From contig NZ_CP073346.1 in NCBI RefSeq assembly GCF_024397895.1, positions 1,550,001-1,614,000 of the forward strand: 64,000 nt of DNA, read 5' to 3'. A model generated the notes under the pieces. The model was given only the letters and a program-made list of their open reading frames with translations, made no database searches and had not been told where the DNA came from. The position numbers and the translations under genes were made by a program. Position 1 is the stretch's first letter, and each line of letters starts with the position of its first letter. Positions 9,030 through 17,944 of the stretch are shown in pieces. The stretch is from Pseudomonas benzenivorans. Lineage in GTDB: Bacteria; Pseudomonadota; Gammaproteobacteria; Pseudomonadales; Pseudomonadaceae.

Positions 9030-10587
9030 CGCCAGCGTGACGATCCGCCCGCGCCCCGCCTGGGAGGCACTGGACCTCGGCGTGCTGCTCGCCCGCCGCC
9101 ATGCCGGGCTGCTGATGGCCAGCTGGGCCCTGGTGACCCTGCCGATCTTCGCCCTGCTGTGCGCGCTGCTGTGGGAGCACCCCGGCTGGGCCATTCTCGC
9201 CTTCTGGTGGCTGAAGCCGGCCTTCGAGCGCCTGCCGCTGTACATCCTCGGCCGCGCCCTGTTCGGCGATACGCCGACCCTGCAGCAGGCCCTGAAGGCC
9301 TGGCCCGGCCTGCTCAGACCGCAGCTGCTGGCCAGCCTGACCTGGCGCCGCCTCAGCCCCAGCCGCAGCTTCGACCTGCCGGTGCTGCAGCTCGAAGGCC
9401 TGGCCGGCCAGACACGCAGCGCACGCCTGGCGGTGCTGGGACAGCGCGATGCGTCGGCGGCGACCTGGCTCACCCTGGTCGGCGTGCACCTGGAGATGGC
9501 GTTATGGCTGGGTCTGATCGGCCTGTTCTACCTGCTGCTGCCCCAGCAGATCGAACTGGATTGGGGCTGGCAGAGCCTGATCCAGGCCAGCGCCAGCGAC
9601 TGGCTGTGGCTGGAACACCTGTCCAACCTGCTCTACGCCCTGGTGCTGGTGCTCTGGGAGCCAATGTATGTGGCCTGCGGCTTCAGCCTCTACCTCAACC
9701 GCCGCACCGCCCTGGAAGCCTGGGACATCGAGCTGACGTTCCGCCGGTTACGCCAGCGCCTTACCGGCGCGGCCTACGCGCTGATCCTGGGCCTGGGACT
9801 GGTTCTGGCCCAGGCGCCGGGCCCGGCGCTGGCGGCCGACACCAGCAGCTGTGCGCTGCCAGCGGAAGATCCCCATGGTCCCGAGGCGCCACGCCTGCTC
9901 AAGCAGCCGCTGAGCAGCCAGGGCGCCCAGCAAAGCATCGGCCAGCTGCTGGATGCACCGCCCTTCGAACACCGCGAGACCGTCACCCGCTGGCGCCTGG
10001 GCGAGGCCGAGCCGGCCGAGCAAGGGAATGATCTGGACCTCCAGGCGCTGCTCGAACAGTTGCGCAAGCTGGTCGAGTACTGGCAGCACCTGGACAGCCT
10101 CGCGCTGTTCTTCGAGGTCCTGCTGTGGGCCTGTCTGTTCGGCCTGTTGCTCATGCTGGTGCGCCGCTACCGCGACTGGCTGGGCGCCTTCGTCGGCCGT
10201 CCGGGCGCCGCGCCGCGGGCCGCAGCGGCACCCCCGAGCCAGTTGTTCGGCCTGGAAGTCACGCCGCAAAGCCTGCCGGCAGACGTGCCCGGCGAGGTCG
10301 AGCGGCTCTGGGCCGAACAGCCCCGCGCAGCCCTGGGCCTGCTCTACCGCGCCCTGCTCAGCCGCCTGCTGCACGACTACCGCGTGCCGCTGAACAGCGC
10401 CCACACCGAAGCCGAGCTGCTCCAGCTGGTTCACCAGCTGGAGCAGGAAGACGTGGACGATTTCAGCCGCACGCTGATCCACCACTGGCAGAACCTCGCC
10501 TACGGCCATCGCCTACCGCCGGACGAACTCAGGGTGCAACTGTGCGACGCCTGGCGGCGCCTGTTCGCCGGCGAGGTGCGAGCATGA
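9016..10587 (+). CDS. DUF4129-containing membrane protein
   Basis: 523 aa. Several N-terminal hydrophobic segments (residues about 30-60 and 155-225), a periplasmic-looking region after LILGLGLVLAQAPGPALA, one more membrane span near residue 360 (FEVLLWACLFGLLLMLV), then a cytosolic DUF4129 domain with DYRVPLNSAHTEAELLQLV near residue 455. GAGG lies before the ATG at 9016; a GTG two codons upstream is the alternative. DUF4129 proteins are often attached to transglutaminase domains; none is seen here. It overlaps both neighbours. Confidence 0.85.
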   Translation: MRLTDASVTIRPRPAWEALDLGVLLARRHAGLLMASWALVTLPIFALLCALLWEHPGWAILAFWWLKPAFERLPLYILGRALFGDTPTLQQALKAWPGLLRPQLLASLTWRRLSPSRSFDLPVLQLEGLAGQTRSARLAVLGQRDASAATWLTLVGVHLEMALWLGLIGLFYLLLPQQIELDWGWQSLIQASASDWLWLEHLSNLLYALVLVLWEPMYVACGFSLYLNRRTALEAWDIELTFRRLRQRLTGAAYALILGLGLVLAQAPGPALAADTSSCALPAEDPHGPEAPRLLKQPLSSQGAQQSIGQLLDAPPFEHRETVTRWRLGEAEPAEQGNDLDLQALLEQLRKLVEYWQHLDSLALFFEVLLWACLFGLLLMLVRRYRDWLGAFVGRPGAAPRAAAAPPSQLFGLEVTPQSLPADVPGEVERLWAEQPRAALGLLYRALLSRLLHDYRVPLNSAHTEAELLQLVHQLEQEDVDDFSRTLIHHWQNLAYGHRLPPDELRVQLCDAWRRLFAGEVRA

Positions 10588-11786
10588 GCCGGCGCCGCCA
10601 GTTCCTCCTCGGCGCCGCGCTGTGCCTGCTGCTCGGCCTGCTGGCCCTTTATCTGCTGGGGCGCCTGGAGCCCTACCAACAGACGATCGAGCACGGCCCG
10701 GCGCCCGAGGCCAGGGTCAACCCCTACCTGGCCGCCGAACACTTCCTGCGCCGCCAGGGCCTGCAGGTGCAGCGTGCCGACGGCCTGCAGCTGCTGCCGG
10801 AGCTGCCCAGCGCTGGCCAGACCCTGCTGCTGCTCGGCGATCGACAGCACATGAGCCCGCGCCAGGCCGAGCGCCTGCTCGACTGGGCGGCCAAGGGCGG
10901 GCACCTGCTGTTCGTCGCCGAGCGCCTGTGGGACGAGAAGGCCGGCGCCAGCGGCGACCTGCTGCTCGACCGCCTCGGCATCCAGCAATACCAGAGCGAC
11001 GCGCTCGACGCCGAAGACAGCTCAACCGAAGACGCCGCAAGCGACCCGGCGGCGGAGCCCTTGGACGAGGCCAATCGCTACCCGCAGCTGACCCAGCTGT
11101 ATCTGGAGAACGAGCACGCGCCGGCCTATATCGGCTTCGATACCGGCTTCCACCTGTACGACGCGCAGAACCGCGCCCATGCTTGGGCCAACGGCGGCGA
11201 AGCCACGCACATGCTGCAGCTGTATCACGGCGACGGCCTGGTCACGGTGCTGAGCGACGCCTGGATCTGGCGGAACGACCGGATCGCCCGATACGACAAC
11301 GCCTGGCTGCTCTGGTACCTGAGCCAGGACAGCGCCGTGACCCTGCTCTACCGGGCCGAGCGCGATGACCTGCTGAGCCTGCTGCTGCGACACTTCCCCC
11401 AGGCCCTGGTCGCCCTGGCCCTGCTGCTCGCCCTGGCTCTGTGGCATGTCGGTATGCGCCAGGGCCCGCTGCAGCTGCCGGCCAGCCTGGCACGCCGGCA
11501 GCTGCGCGAACACCTGCGTGGCAGCGCCGATTTCCTTCTCCGGCGCGACGGCCAGCACAGCCTGCTGCAGGGCCTGCAGCAGGATATCCAGCGCCGCGCG
11601 CGCCAGCGTCACCCCGGATTCGAACGCCTCGGCGTGGCCGAACAATGGCAGGTGCTCGCTCGCCTGAGCCGCCTGCCATCGCGCGCCATCAGCCAAGCCA
11701 TGCGGCCGCCGCCCCAGCAGCGCCTGACCGCCGCCGACTTCACCCGTCAGGTCGCCCACCTGCAACTCCTCAGGAATACCCTATGA
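10584..11786 (+). CDS. DUF4350-domain membrane protein
   Basis: 400 aa. An N-terminal membrane anchor (FLLGAALCLLLGLLALYLLG) is followed by an extracytoplasmic domain with 'NPYLAAEHFLRRQGLQV' and 'LLLLGDRQHMSPRQAERLL', the DUF4350 pattern of a GATase/ThuA-like fold. A second hydrophobic segment (FPQALVALALLLALALWHVG) precedes a helical cytosolic tail. The start at 10584 overlaps the preceding stop by 4 bases, and the end overlaps the moxR-like start by 4. No catalytic Cys-His pair is obvious, so binding rather than catalysis is likely. Confidence 0.85.
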   Translation: MSRRRQFLLGAALCLLLGLLALYLLGRLEPYQQTIEHGPAPEARVNPYLAAEHFLRRQGLQVQRADGLQLLPELPSAGQTLLLLGDRQHMSPRQAERLLDWAAKGGHLLFVAERLWDEKAGASGDLLLDRLGIQQYQSDALDAEDSSTEDAASDPAAEPLDEANRYPQLTQLYLENEHAPAYIGFDTGFHLYDAQNRAHAWANGGEATHMLQLYHGDGLVTVLSDAWIWRNDRIARYDNAWLLWYLSQDSAVTLLYRAERDDLLSLLLRHFPQALVALALLLALALWHVGMRQGPLQLPASLARRQLREHLRGSADFLLRRDGQHSLLQGLQQDIQRRARQRHPGFERLGVAEQWQVLARLSRLPSRAISQAMRPPPQQRLTAADFTRQVAHLQLLRNTL

Positions 11787-12829
11787 GCGAATACACGCCC
11801 GACCAACCGAGCAGCCCGGCCACCGCCCCCACCGCAGCCCCCACGCCGAGCGCCCCGGCCAACCCGGCGCCGCAGCGCCAGCGCGCCAGCCAGCTGGTCC
11901 AGGCCCTGCGTCTGGAGCTGCAGAAGGCGCTGATCGGCCAGGGCGAGGTGATCGACGATGTGCTCACCGCCCTGATCGCCGGTGGCCACGTGCTGATCGA
12001 GGGCGTTCCCGGTCTCGGCAAGACCCTGCTGGTGCGCGCCCTGGCCCGCTGCTTCGGCGGCGAGTTCGCGCGCATCCAGTTCACCCCGGACCTGATGCCC
12101 AGCGACGTCACCGGCCATGCCGTGTACGACCTGGCCAGCGAACAGTTCAAGCTGCGCAAGGGGCCGGTGTTCACCAATCTGCTGCTGGCCGACGAGATCA
12201 ACCGGGCCCCGGCCAAGACCCAGGCGGCGCTGCTGGAAGTGATGCAGGAGCGCCAGGTCACCCTGGAGGGCCGTGCCCTGGCGGTGCCGCTGCCGTTCAT
12301 GGTGCTGGCCACCCAGAACCCGATCGAACAGGAGGGCACCTACCCGCTGCCCGAGGCGGAGCTGGACCGTTTCATGCTCAAGCTGCGCATGGACTATCCC
12401 GAGCAGGACGAGGAAATGCGCATGGTGCGCCAGGTCGCCCGGTCGACCAAGGCCGACATGCTCGAGGTCACCGCCCTGCGCACCCTGCTGCAGGCCAAGG
12501 ACGTTCAGGCCATCCAGAAGATCGCCAGCGACCTGCCGATCGACGATCAGGTACTCGACTACGCCGTGCGCCTGGCCCGTGCCACCCGCAGCTGGCCGGG
12601 GCTGGCCATCGGCGCCGGCCCCCGCGCCTCGATCGCCCTGGTGCGTGGCGGGCGCGCCCGCGCCCTGCTGCGCGGCGGCGACTTCGTGGTGCCCGACGAC
12701 ATCAAGGGCTGCGCCCTGGCCGTGCTGCGCCACCGCGTGCGCCTGGCGCCGGAGCTGGATATCGAAGGCCTGTCGGTCGACCAGGTGCTGCGCCAGTTGC
12801 TCGACCAGGTGGCGGCGCCGCGCCTATGA
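11783..12829 (+). CDS. MoxR-family AAA+ ATPase
   Basis: 348 aa. A Pro/Ala-rich N-terminal tail of about 35 residues precedes the AAA+ core: Walker A GVPGLGKT (74-81), Walker B LLLADEIN (133-140), sensor 1 around LATQNPIEQEGTYPLPEAELDRF, and a C-terminal lid. MoxR proteins are chaperone-like ATPases that mature or insert partner complexes, often with a vWA/DUF58 protein, which is encoded directly downstream. The start is fixed by the 4-base overlap with the preceding gene. Confidence 0.93.
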   Translation: MSEYTPDQPSSPATAPTAAPTPSAPANPAPQRQRASQLVQALRLELQKALIGQGEVIDDVLTALIAGGHVLIEGVPGLGKTLLVRALARCFGGEFARIQFTPDLMPSDVTGHAVYDLASEQFKLRKGPVFTNLLLADEINRAPAKTQAALLEVMQERQVTLEGRALAVPLPFMVLATQNPIEQEGTYPLPEAELDRFMLKLRMDYPEQDEEMRMVRQVARSTKADMLEVTALRTLLQAKDVQAIQKIASDLPIDDQVLDYAVRLARATRSWPGLAIGAGPRASIALVRGGRARALLRGGDFVVPDDIKGCALAVLRHRVRLAPELDIEGLSVDQVLRQLLDQVAAPRL

Positions 12830-12851
12830 GCGACTCCAACACGGGTGAAGC

Positions 12852-14183
12852 ATGAAGCCGTCGCGCCTGCTGCTGGCCCTGCTCGCCAGCCTGTTCGCCC
12901 TGGCCCTGCTGCTCGGCGCCCTGCACGCCCTGGCGATCCCGCTGCCCGCCACCCTGCAGGCGCTCTGGTGGGGCCTGCTGCTGGTGCTGTTTGGCGTGGC
13001 GCTGGTCGACGCCCTGCGCCTGCGCCGCCTGCCCTCGCCACAGCTCGAGCGCCAGTTGCCGGGCAATCTGCCGCTGGGGCGCTGGCACGAGGTGCACCTG
13101 TGCCTGCACCACGACTATCCCCGTTCGCTGCAGCTGGAGCTGTTCGACCACGTCCCCGCCGGCATGGCCGTCGAGCACCTGCCCCAGCGCGTCATGCTGC
13201 ATCCCGGCCAGCTGACCCGCGTCGCCTACCGCGTGCGCCCGCTGCAGCGCGGCCACTTCCATTTCCCCCTGTGCGAAATCGGCCTGCCCAGCCCCCTCGG
13301 CCTGTGGCGCGCGCGGCGCCACCTGGCGCTGGCTGGTGAAACCCGCGTCTACCCGTACTTCGCCCGCCTCTACGGCGCCCAGCTGATGGCGGTGGACCAC
13401 TGGCTCAGCCAACTCGGCGTGCGCCAGCATCAGCGCCGCGGCCTGGGCCAGGAGTTCCACCAGCTGCGCGAGTTCCGCGACGGCGACAGCCTGCGCCAGA
13501 TCGACTGGAAGGCCACCGCGCGCAAGCGCACACCGATCGCCCGCGAGTACCAGGACGAGCGTGACCAGCAGATCGTCTTCCTGCTCGATTGCGGCCGGCG
13601 CATGCGCAGCCAGGACGGCGAACTGGCGCACTTCGACCACGCCCTCAACGCCAGCCTGCTGCTCAGCTACGTGGCGCTGCGCCAGGGCGACGCGGTGGGC
13701 CTGGCGACCTTCGCCGTGGAGCACGGGCGCTTCCTGGCGCCGGTCAAGGGTGCGGCGCAGCTCAAAGTCTTGCTCAATGCCGTGTACGACCTCGAGACCA
13801 GCGGCCAGCCGGCCGACTTCGCCGCCGCCGCCGACCTGCTGCTCAGCCGCCAGCGGCGCCGCGCCCTGGTGGTGCTGGTGACCAACCTGCGCGACGAGGA
13901 CGACGACGAGCTGCTGACCGCGGTCAGGCGTCTGGGCCGCCAGCACCGGGTGCTGATCGCCAGCCTGCGCGAGGAAGTGCTCGACAGCCTGCGCCAGGCA
14001 CCGGTGGAGGATTTCGAGGGCGCCCTGGCCTACTGCGGCACCGTGGACTACCTCAATGCCCGCGCCCGTCTGCACGAGCGCCTGGCCGCACACGACGTGC
14101 CGGTGCTCGATGCCCGACCCAGCGAGCTGGGCCCACAGCTGGTCAGCCGCTACCTGGCCTGGAAAAAGGCCGGGACGCTCTAG
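12852..14183 (+). CDS. DUF58 / vWA-like protein, MoxR partner
   Basis: 443 aa. Two N-terminal membrane helices (residues about 5-27 and 35-53), a beta-rich domain, then the DUF58 core starting at GLGQEFHQLREFRDGDSLRQ and a vWA-like fold with IVFLLDCGRRM (a degenerate MIDAS). These proteins are the usual substrate or partner of MoxR ATPases. The gene follows the moxR-like gene by 22 bases and closes the operon; a terminator follows directly. Confidence 0.9.
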   Translation: MKPSRLLLALLASLFALALLLGALHALAIPLPATLQALWWGLLLVLFGVALVDALRLRRLPSPQLERQLPGNLPLGRWHEVHLCLHHDYPRSLQLELFDHVPAGMAVEHLPQRVMLHPGQLTRVAYRVRPLQRGHFHFPLCEIGLPSPLGLWRARRHLALAGETRVYPYFARLYGAQLMAVDHWLSQLGVRQHQRRGLGQEFHQLREFRDGDSLRQIDWKATARKRTPIAREYQDERDQQIVFLLDCGRRMRSQDGELAHFDHALNASLLLSYVALRQGDAVGLATFAVEHGRFLAPVKGAAQLKVLLNAVYDLETSGQPADFAAAADLLLSRQRRRALVVLVTNLRDEDDDELLTAVRRLGRQHRVLIASLREEVLDSLRQAPVEDFEGALAYCGTVDYLNARARLHERLAAHDVPVLDARPSELGPQLVSRYLAWKKAGTL

Positions 14184-14195
14184 ACCGCGCAGAAA

Positions 14196-14222
14196 AAAGC
14201 CCGCGACTGGGCGGGCTTTCTT
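14196..14222. terminator. Bidirectional terminator between the DUF58 and PA4642-like genes
   Basis: GCCCGC (14199-14204) pairs with GCGGGC (14211-14216) around a 6-base loop. A's precede and T's follow, so it can serve both converging transcripts. Confidence 0.75.
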
Positions 14223-14237
14223 ATCGTCGGCGCTGAT

Positions 14238-14525
14238 TCAGCGGCGGGCGGCCTTGATCACCTCGATATAGGGTTCGGCCTGGCGCTGATCCTGGATCAG
14301 GTCGATGAAGTCGTTGCCCTGCTCGTCCTTGGCCTCGAGGTCGTAGCCGGCCTCGACGAAGAAGCCGACGAAACGCTCGAAGTCGTCGATGCGCAGGCCG
14401 CGGTAGGCCTTGATCAGTTTGTGCAAGGAAGGCGGCGTGGCATCGGCCGGCTCCACCGCGAGAAACAGTTTGATCGACTCTTCACCGATCTCTTCGCCAA
14501 TCACCTGCTTCTTGTCTTTGCGCAT
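14238..14525 (-). CDS. PA4642-family conserved small protein
   Basis: 95 aa, acidic, no signal peptide or membrane segment. The N-terminus is very polar (MRKDKKQVIGEEIGEE) and the body holds a conserved-looking LHKLIKAYRGLRIDDFERFV and AGYDLEAKDEQGNDFIDLI. It resembles the small uncharacterised protein PA4642 of P. aeruginosa. Function unknown. It is convergent with the DUF58 operon and divergent from the GntR gene. Confidence 0.85.
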   Translation of the reverse strand: MRKDKKQVIGEEIGEESIKLFLAVEPADATPPSLHKLIKAYRGLRIDDFERFVGFFVEAGYDLEAKDEQGNDFIDLIQDQRQAEPYIEVIKAARR

Positions 14526-14674
14526 CGTTCACTCCAGCTAACCAGGCCACACGGGGCCGGCAGTGTACCTCCGCCACGCCCAGGTGCTCAACGCATCCGC
14601 CCACCCATCGGCCAATCCCCGGTACAGTTTGAAACGGCGCTCACTGCGGGTTGATGGCGGGCGCACGGCGCGCG

Positions 14675-14695
14675 GGGCCTCGTATACAATATCCG
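14675..14695. promoter_or_regulatory. GTATAC operator upstream of the GntR/FCD gene
   Basis: On the minus strand the site reads GATATTGTATACGAGG. It matches GATATCGTATACGAAA upstream of the DapA-type gene (29676-29691) at 13 of 16 positions, and resembles the site before the importer genes. The centre GTATAC (14682-14687) is 14 bases before the regulator's start codon, so autoregulation is likely. Inference from sequence match; no binding data. Confidence 0.6.
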
Positions 14696-14700
14696 CAACC

Positions 14701-15405
14701 ATGACCCTAAGCGGGGACTCGCCCTTGCCACTGCCCAGTTTCAACGCGCCCAACCTCGGCGTCACCCCGACCGCCTCGGAGATCATCACCAAGCACCTGC
14801 GCGAGGCGATCATCGGCGGCCACTTCGCCGAAGACGAACCGATCCGCCAGGACGACGTGGCGCGCCTGTTCAACGTCAGCAAGATCCCCGTGCGCGAGGC
14901 GCTCAAGCGCCTGGAAGCCGAGGGACTGGTGATGTTCCAGCGCAACAAGGGCGCGGTGGTGACCAGGATATCCGAACCCGAGCTGGCGCAGATCTTCGAG
15001 GTGCGGGTGCTGCTGGAGGTCCAGGCGATCCGCCTGGCGGTGCCGAACATGACCGAGGAAACCTTCGCCCGCGCCGAACGCATCTGCCAGGAGTTCGTCG
15101 GCGAGACCGACATCGGCCACTGGGCCGAACTGAACTGGAAGCTGCACGCCTGCCTCTACGAACCGGCGCAACGGCCGTTCCTGGTCAACCTGATCCGCTC
15201 GATCCACGACAAGGTCGAACGCTACCTGCGCATGCAGATGAGTCTGTCCGAGGGCAAGGACCGCGCCGACCAGGAGCATCGCGAAATACTCGCCGCCTGC
15301 CGTGCCGGCGACGCCGACAAGGCCGGCGAACTGATCGAGCAGCACATCATCGGTGTCTGCCGCACCCTCTACGAGCACCTGCCGAACCCGCCGACACCCA
15401 GCTGA
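14701..15405 (+). CDS. GntR-family regulator with FCD ligand domain
   Basis: 234 aa. A winged-helix GntR domain (about residues 22-88: ITKHLREAIIGGHFAEDEPI, then the recognition helix near LFNVSKIPVREALKRLEAEG) is followed by an all-helical FCD domain whose metal/carboxylate ligand residues lie in IFEVRVLLE, WAELNWKLHACL and DQEHREILAACRAGD. FCD regulators usually sense organic acids. The ATG at 14701 keeps the GTATAC operator outside the gene; upstream in-frame starts would include it. The shared operator suggests that it represses the hydroxyproline genes, as the GntR/FCD protein HypR does in Sinorhizobium. Confidence 0.9.
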   Translation: MTLSGDSPLPLPSFNAPNLGVTPTASEIITKHLREAIIGGHFAEDEPIRQDDVARLFNVSKIPVREALKRLEAEGLVMFQRNKGAVVTRISEPELAQIFEVRVLLEVQAIRLAVPNMTEETFARAERICQEFVGETDIGHWAELNWKLHACLYEPAQRPFLVNLIRSIHDKVERYLRMQMSLSEGKDRADQEHREILAACRAGDADKAGELIEQHIIGVCRTLYEHLPNPPTPS

Positions 15406-15419
15406 CGGCTCGCGGGCGC

Positions 15420-15761
15420 TCAGTCGTCCCGCGTCAGCACTTCGAGCAGTTCGATCTCGAAGATCAGGTTGGAATTGGCCGGGATGTGCTCGCCGATCTT
15501 GCGTTCGCCATAGGCCAGGTGGGCCGGCACGAACAGCCTGCGCTTGCCGCCGACGCGCATGCCCATCAAGCCCAGATCCCAGCCCTGGATCACCCGCCTG
15601 GTGCCGATCACGCACTGGAACGGCTTGCCGCGGTCATAGGAGGAATCGAACGTGGTCCCGTCCTCCAGGTAGCCGCGGTACTGGGTGGTGATCAAGGCCC
15701 CCTTGACCACCGCCTTGCCCTCGCCCACCAGGATGTCTGTCACCTGCAGTTCTCTGCTCAT
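15420..15761 (-). CDS. FKBP-type peptidyl-prolyl isomerase
   Basis: 113-aa single FKBP domain without signal peptide, so cytosolic. Core motifs are present: GTTFDSSYDRGKPFQCVIG, VIQGWDLGLMGMRVGGKRRLFVPAHLAYG and IPANSNLIFEIELLEV. It accelerates cis-trans isomerisation at proline and may act as a folding chaperone. It lies downstream of, and in the same direction as, the CHAD gene, with a 120-base gap. Confidence 0.95.
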   Translation of the reverse strand: MSRELQVTDILVGEGKAVVKGALITTQYRGYLEDGTTFDSSYDRGKPFQCVIGTRRVIQGWDLGLMGMRVGGKRRLFVPAHLAYGERKIGEHIPANSNLIFEIELLEVLTRDD

Positions 15762-15881
15762 CGCTCACTCTCGTTAATCTGGGCCGGCTTCTGGCTGGCC
15801 AATCGGGCAGCCTTTTCCCAGAAAAGCGCTCGACTGACAAGGGGCCTGGTTGGCACATGGCCCTCAGACGGCGCAGCACGC

Positions 15882-16679
15882 TCACAGGTTGCCCTTCGTG
15901 CGGCGCCTGTCCTTGGCCTTGGCCGCCAAGGCATCGGTGAGCAGTAGCAGCTTGCCCTCGGCCTTTTGTAGCGCCTCGACAGCCTCGCTCTTCCATTGCT
16001 CGCGCAGCGGTTGCAGGTCCGCTTCCTGGCTGGCCCTCAGGCACCACTGATAGCGGTCGTGCCAACGGCCCAAAGCCCCTTGCACGGCCTTGAGGGCCAG
16101 CACGCCGTCGGCCGAGATGGGCGAATGCTGCGGATAGGCCTCCTGGGCGTAGCGGTTGCGCTTGACCAGCAAGCGCAGTCGATGCGGGTCATGCTGCGGA
16201 TCGGCCAGGGCATCCTGCAGGCGCACCTTCAGTTTTCCCAGGCGCTTGTTGAGCAACCCGTCCAGTCGGCGCAACTCGCCCTGGCGCTGCGCCAGGCGCA
16301 GATCCGCCGGCCATGCCGCCAGGCGGTCGAACAGCTGCTGCAGCACCGGGCTGCGCAGTATTTCCTCGTGGCTGGCCATCAAGCGCGCCGCTCTGCTGCT
16401 GGCAGGCGCGAGCAGGCCGCGTTTGCGCAGCTGCTCGATCAGCACCTCCAGGTCACGAGCCGGCGTGGTCAACTCGCCGACGGCGGCGGCAGCCTGCTCC
16501 AGTGCGACCACGCCCTCTTTGCCACGCAAGGGCCTGAGCAGACTGCGCAGGCGCCGCACAGCGATGCGCAGGTCATGCAGGGCTTCACCGTCGGTGCCCG
16601 CCTCGAGCCGCGCGCGGGCGTGATAGAGCGCGGTTTCCAGTCGCAGGACGTGGGCGACGATGGCGTCGGCTAGGGACAT
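15882..16679 (-). CDS. CHAD-domain protein
   Basis: 265-aa helical protein consisting of one CHAD domain. The basic signature HDLRIAVRRLRSLLRPL sits near residues 35-51 and further Arg/Lys/His-rich helices follow, ending in a KDRRRTKGNL tail. CHAD domains bind inorganic polyphosphate through this basic surface and localise to polyphosphate granules. There is no linked CYTH/ygiF domain here. The neighbouring ParA-like gene is in the same orientation but separated by about 90 bases, so a shared role is unproven. Confidence 0.9.
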   Translation of the reverse strand: MSLADAIVAHVLRLETALYHARARLEAGTDGEALHDLRIAVRRLRSLLRPLRGKEGVVALEQAAAAVGELTTPARDLEVLIEQLRKRGLLAPASSRAARLMASHEEILRSPVLQQLFDRLAAWPADLRLAQRQGELRRLDGLLNKRLGKLKVRLQDALADPQHDPHRLRLLVKRNRYAQEAYPQHSPISADGVLALKAVQGALGRWHDRYQWCLRASQEADLQPLREQWKSEAVEALQKAEGKLLLLTDALAAKAKDRRRTKGNL

Positions 16680-16768
16680 TGCATTCTCGCGGCGAGGTGA
16701 CTCTCAGCGCAGAATAGCCGAAGCCGGGACGCCGCCTAATCTTCCCCGAGATTGACTGCCAGCCTCGC

Positions 16769-17536
16769 TCAACCTTCCAGCAGATTGAACAGTGCTCGGA
16801 ACTGTTGCGTCAGCCTGTGCCGGGGCGCCAGGTGGATCAATGGTTTGCACAGGTGGTGTGACTCGCCCATCTTCGCCGAGCTCATCAGGTAGATGGGCAG
16901 CAATGGCAGGCCCTCGCCGAGCAGTTCCTCGACCAGCTGGCCGGGCAATGCCGCGCGGGACTGGAACTGATTGACCACGATGCCCTCGAGCGTCAGGCGC
17001 TCGTTGTGGTCGGACTGGATTTCCTCGATTTCCCCGAGCACCTCATAGAGCGTCTGGCGGGAAAAACTGTCGCAGTCGAAGGGGATCAGGCAGCGGTCGG
17101 CGGCGATCAGCGCCGAAAGGCTGTAAAAGTTGAGACCCGGCGGGGTATCCAGGTAGATCCGCTCGTAGTCCGGCGCCAGGCGCTCGAGCAGCTTGCCGAG
17201 CTTGCGCACCTTGTAGCGTGCCTCCAGCCTGGACTGCAGCTCGCGCAACTCCGCCGAGGCGGCGACCAGGTGCAGATTGGCGAACGGGGTTTCGTGCACC
17301 TGGACGCGCGGTTTTTTCTTCTGCGGCCCGGCGGCCAGCGTCTGTTTGAAGAAATCGGCGATGCCGGTGGGGACTGCGGTCGCGGTCAGTCCGGTCAGGT
17401 ACTGGGTCGAATTGGCCTGGGCATCCAGGTCCACCAGCAGGGTGCGATACCCCTCTGCGGCGCTGATGGCCGCCAGGTTACAGGCGATACTGGACTTGCC
17501 CACTCCGCCTTTCTGGTTGAACACCACGCGCCGCAT
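16769..17536 (-). CDS. ParA-family ATPase (orphan)
   Basis: 255 aa. The deviant Walker A motif [10 protein letters not shown] (residues 7-16) with the signature Lys is followed by [11 protein letters not shown] and [14 protein letters not shown] switch segments. The family positions cargo (plasmids, chromosomes, chemoreceptor arrays) on the nucleoid. There is no ParB-like gene next to it, so it is an orphan whose cargo is unknown. The ATG at 17536 has a strong GGAGG five bases upstream; an in-frame TTG four codons earlier overlaps that ribosome site and is rejected. Confidence 0.92.
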   Translation of the reverse strand: MRRVVFNQKGGVGKSSIACNLAAISAAEGYRTLLVDLDAQANSTQYLTGLTATAVPTGIADFFKQTLAAGPQKKKPRVQVHETPFANLHLVAASAELRELQSRLEARYKVRKLGKLLERLAPDYERIYLDTPPGLNFYSLSALIAADRCLIPFDCDSFSRQTLYEVLGEIEEIQSDHNERLTLEGIVVNQFQSRAALPGQLVEELLGEGLPLLPIYLMSSAKMGESHHLCKPLIHLAPRHRLTQQFRALFNLLEG

Positions 17537-17728
17537 CCGATCCTCCAAGCAATCTTCGAGCTGGAAGTCTAACGGCTGAATGTGGCAATCGCGGTATTTT
17601 GCGCAGCGGTGTCCGGCAATGGGGCTGGGCCGATCGGGCTGGCGTGCACCCCGGCAACGGCGACGGTGCCATCAAAAGGTAACAAGGCCGCTCTAGAGTG
17701 CCCACTCCAACTCAGGAGGACCACCCAG

Positions 17729-17944
17729 GTGAGCCGAGCAACCCGACACATCTGCAAGACGCTGGACCTGGTCGCCGCCAATAACGAGGCGGCGGCCATC
17801 GCCGTGATGCGCGCCGCCGAGCGCATCGGCGATGAGTTGCTCAGGCAACAGCTGCTCAACGTGATCCACCGTCTGAACCAGGACGCCACCCAGCTGCGAC
17901 TGACCCGGGACGACATCGCCGGGCAGGCTCTGAAGCGCGCCTAA
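17729..17944 (+). CDS. Small conserved hypothetical protein (71 aa)
   Basis: Starts at a GTG with a strong AGGAGG eleven bases upstream. The product is a short helical protein ([20 protein letters not shown] ... [20 protein letters not shown]) with one Cys near the N-terminus and no membrane segment. No family recognised. It diverges from the ParA-like gene, and its stop overlaps the end of the convergent pseudogene by 4 bases. Confidence 0.65.
   Translation: MSRATRHICKTLDLVAANNEAAAIAVMRAAERIGDELLRQQLLNVIHRLNQDATQLRLTRDDIAGQALKRA

Noticed and set aside
14563..14700. 46-codon N-terminal extension of the GntR regulator
   Set aside because: It would place the GTATAC operator and probable promoter inside the gene; the conserved protein starts well after the ATG at 14701.
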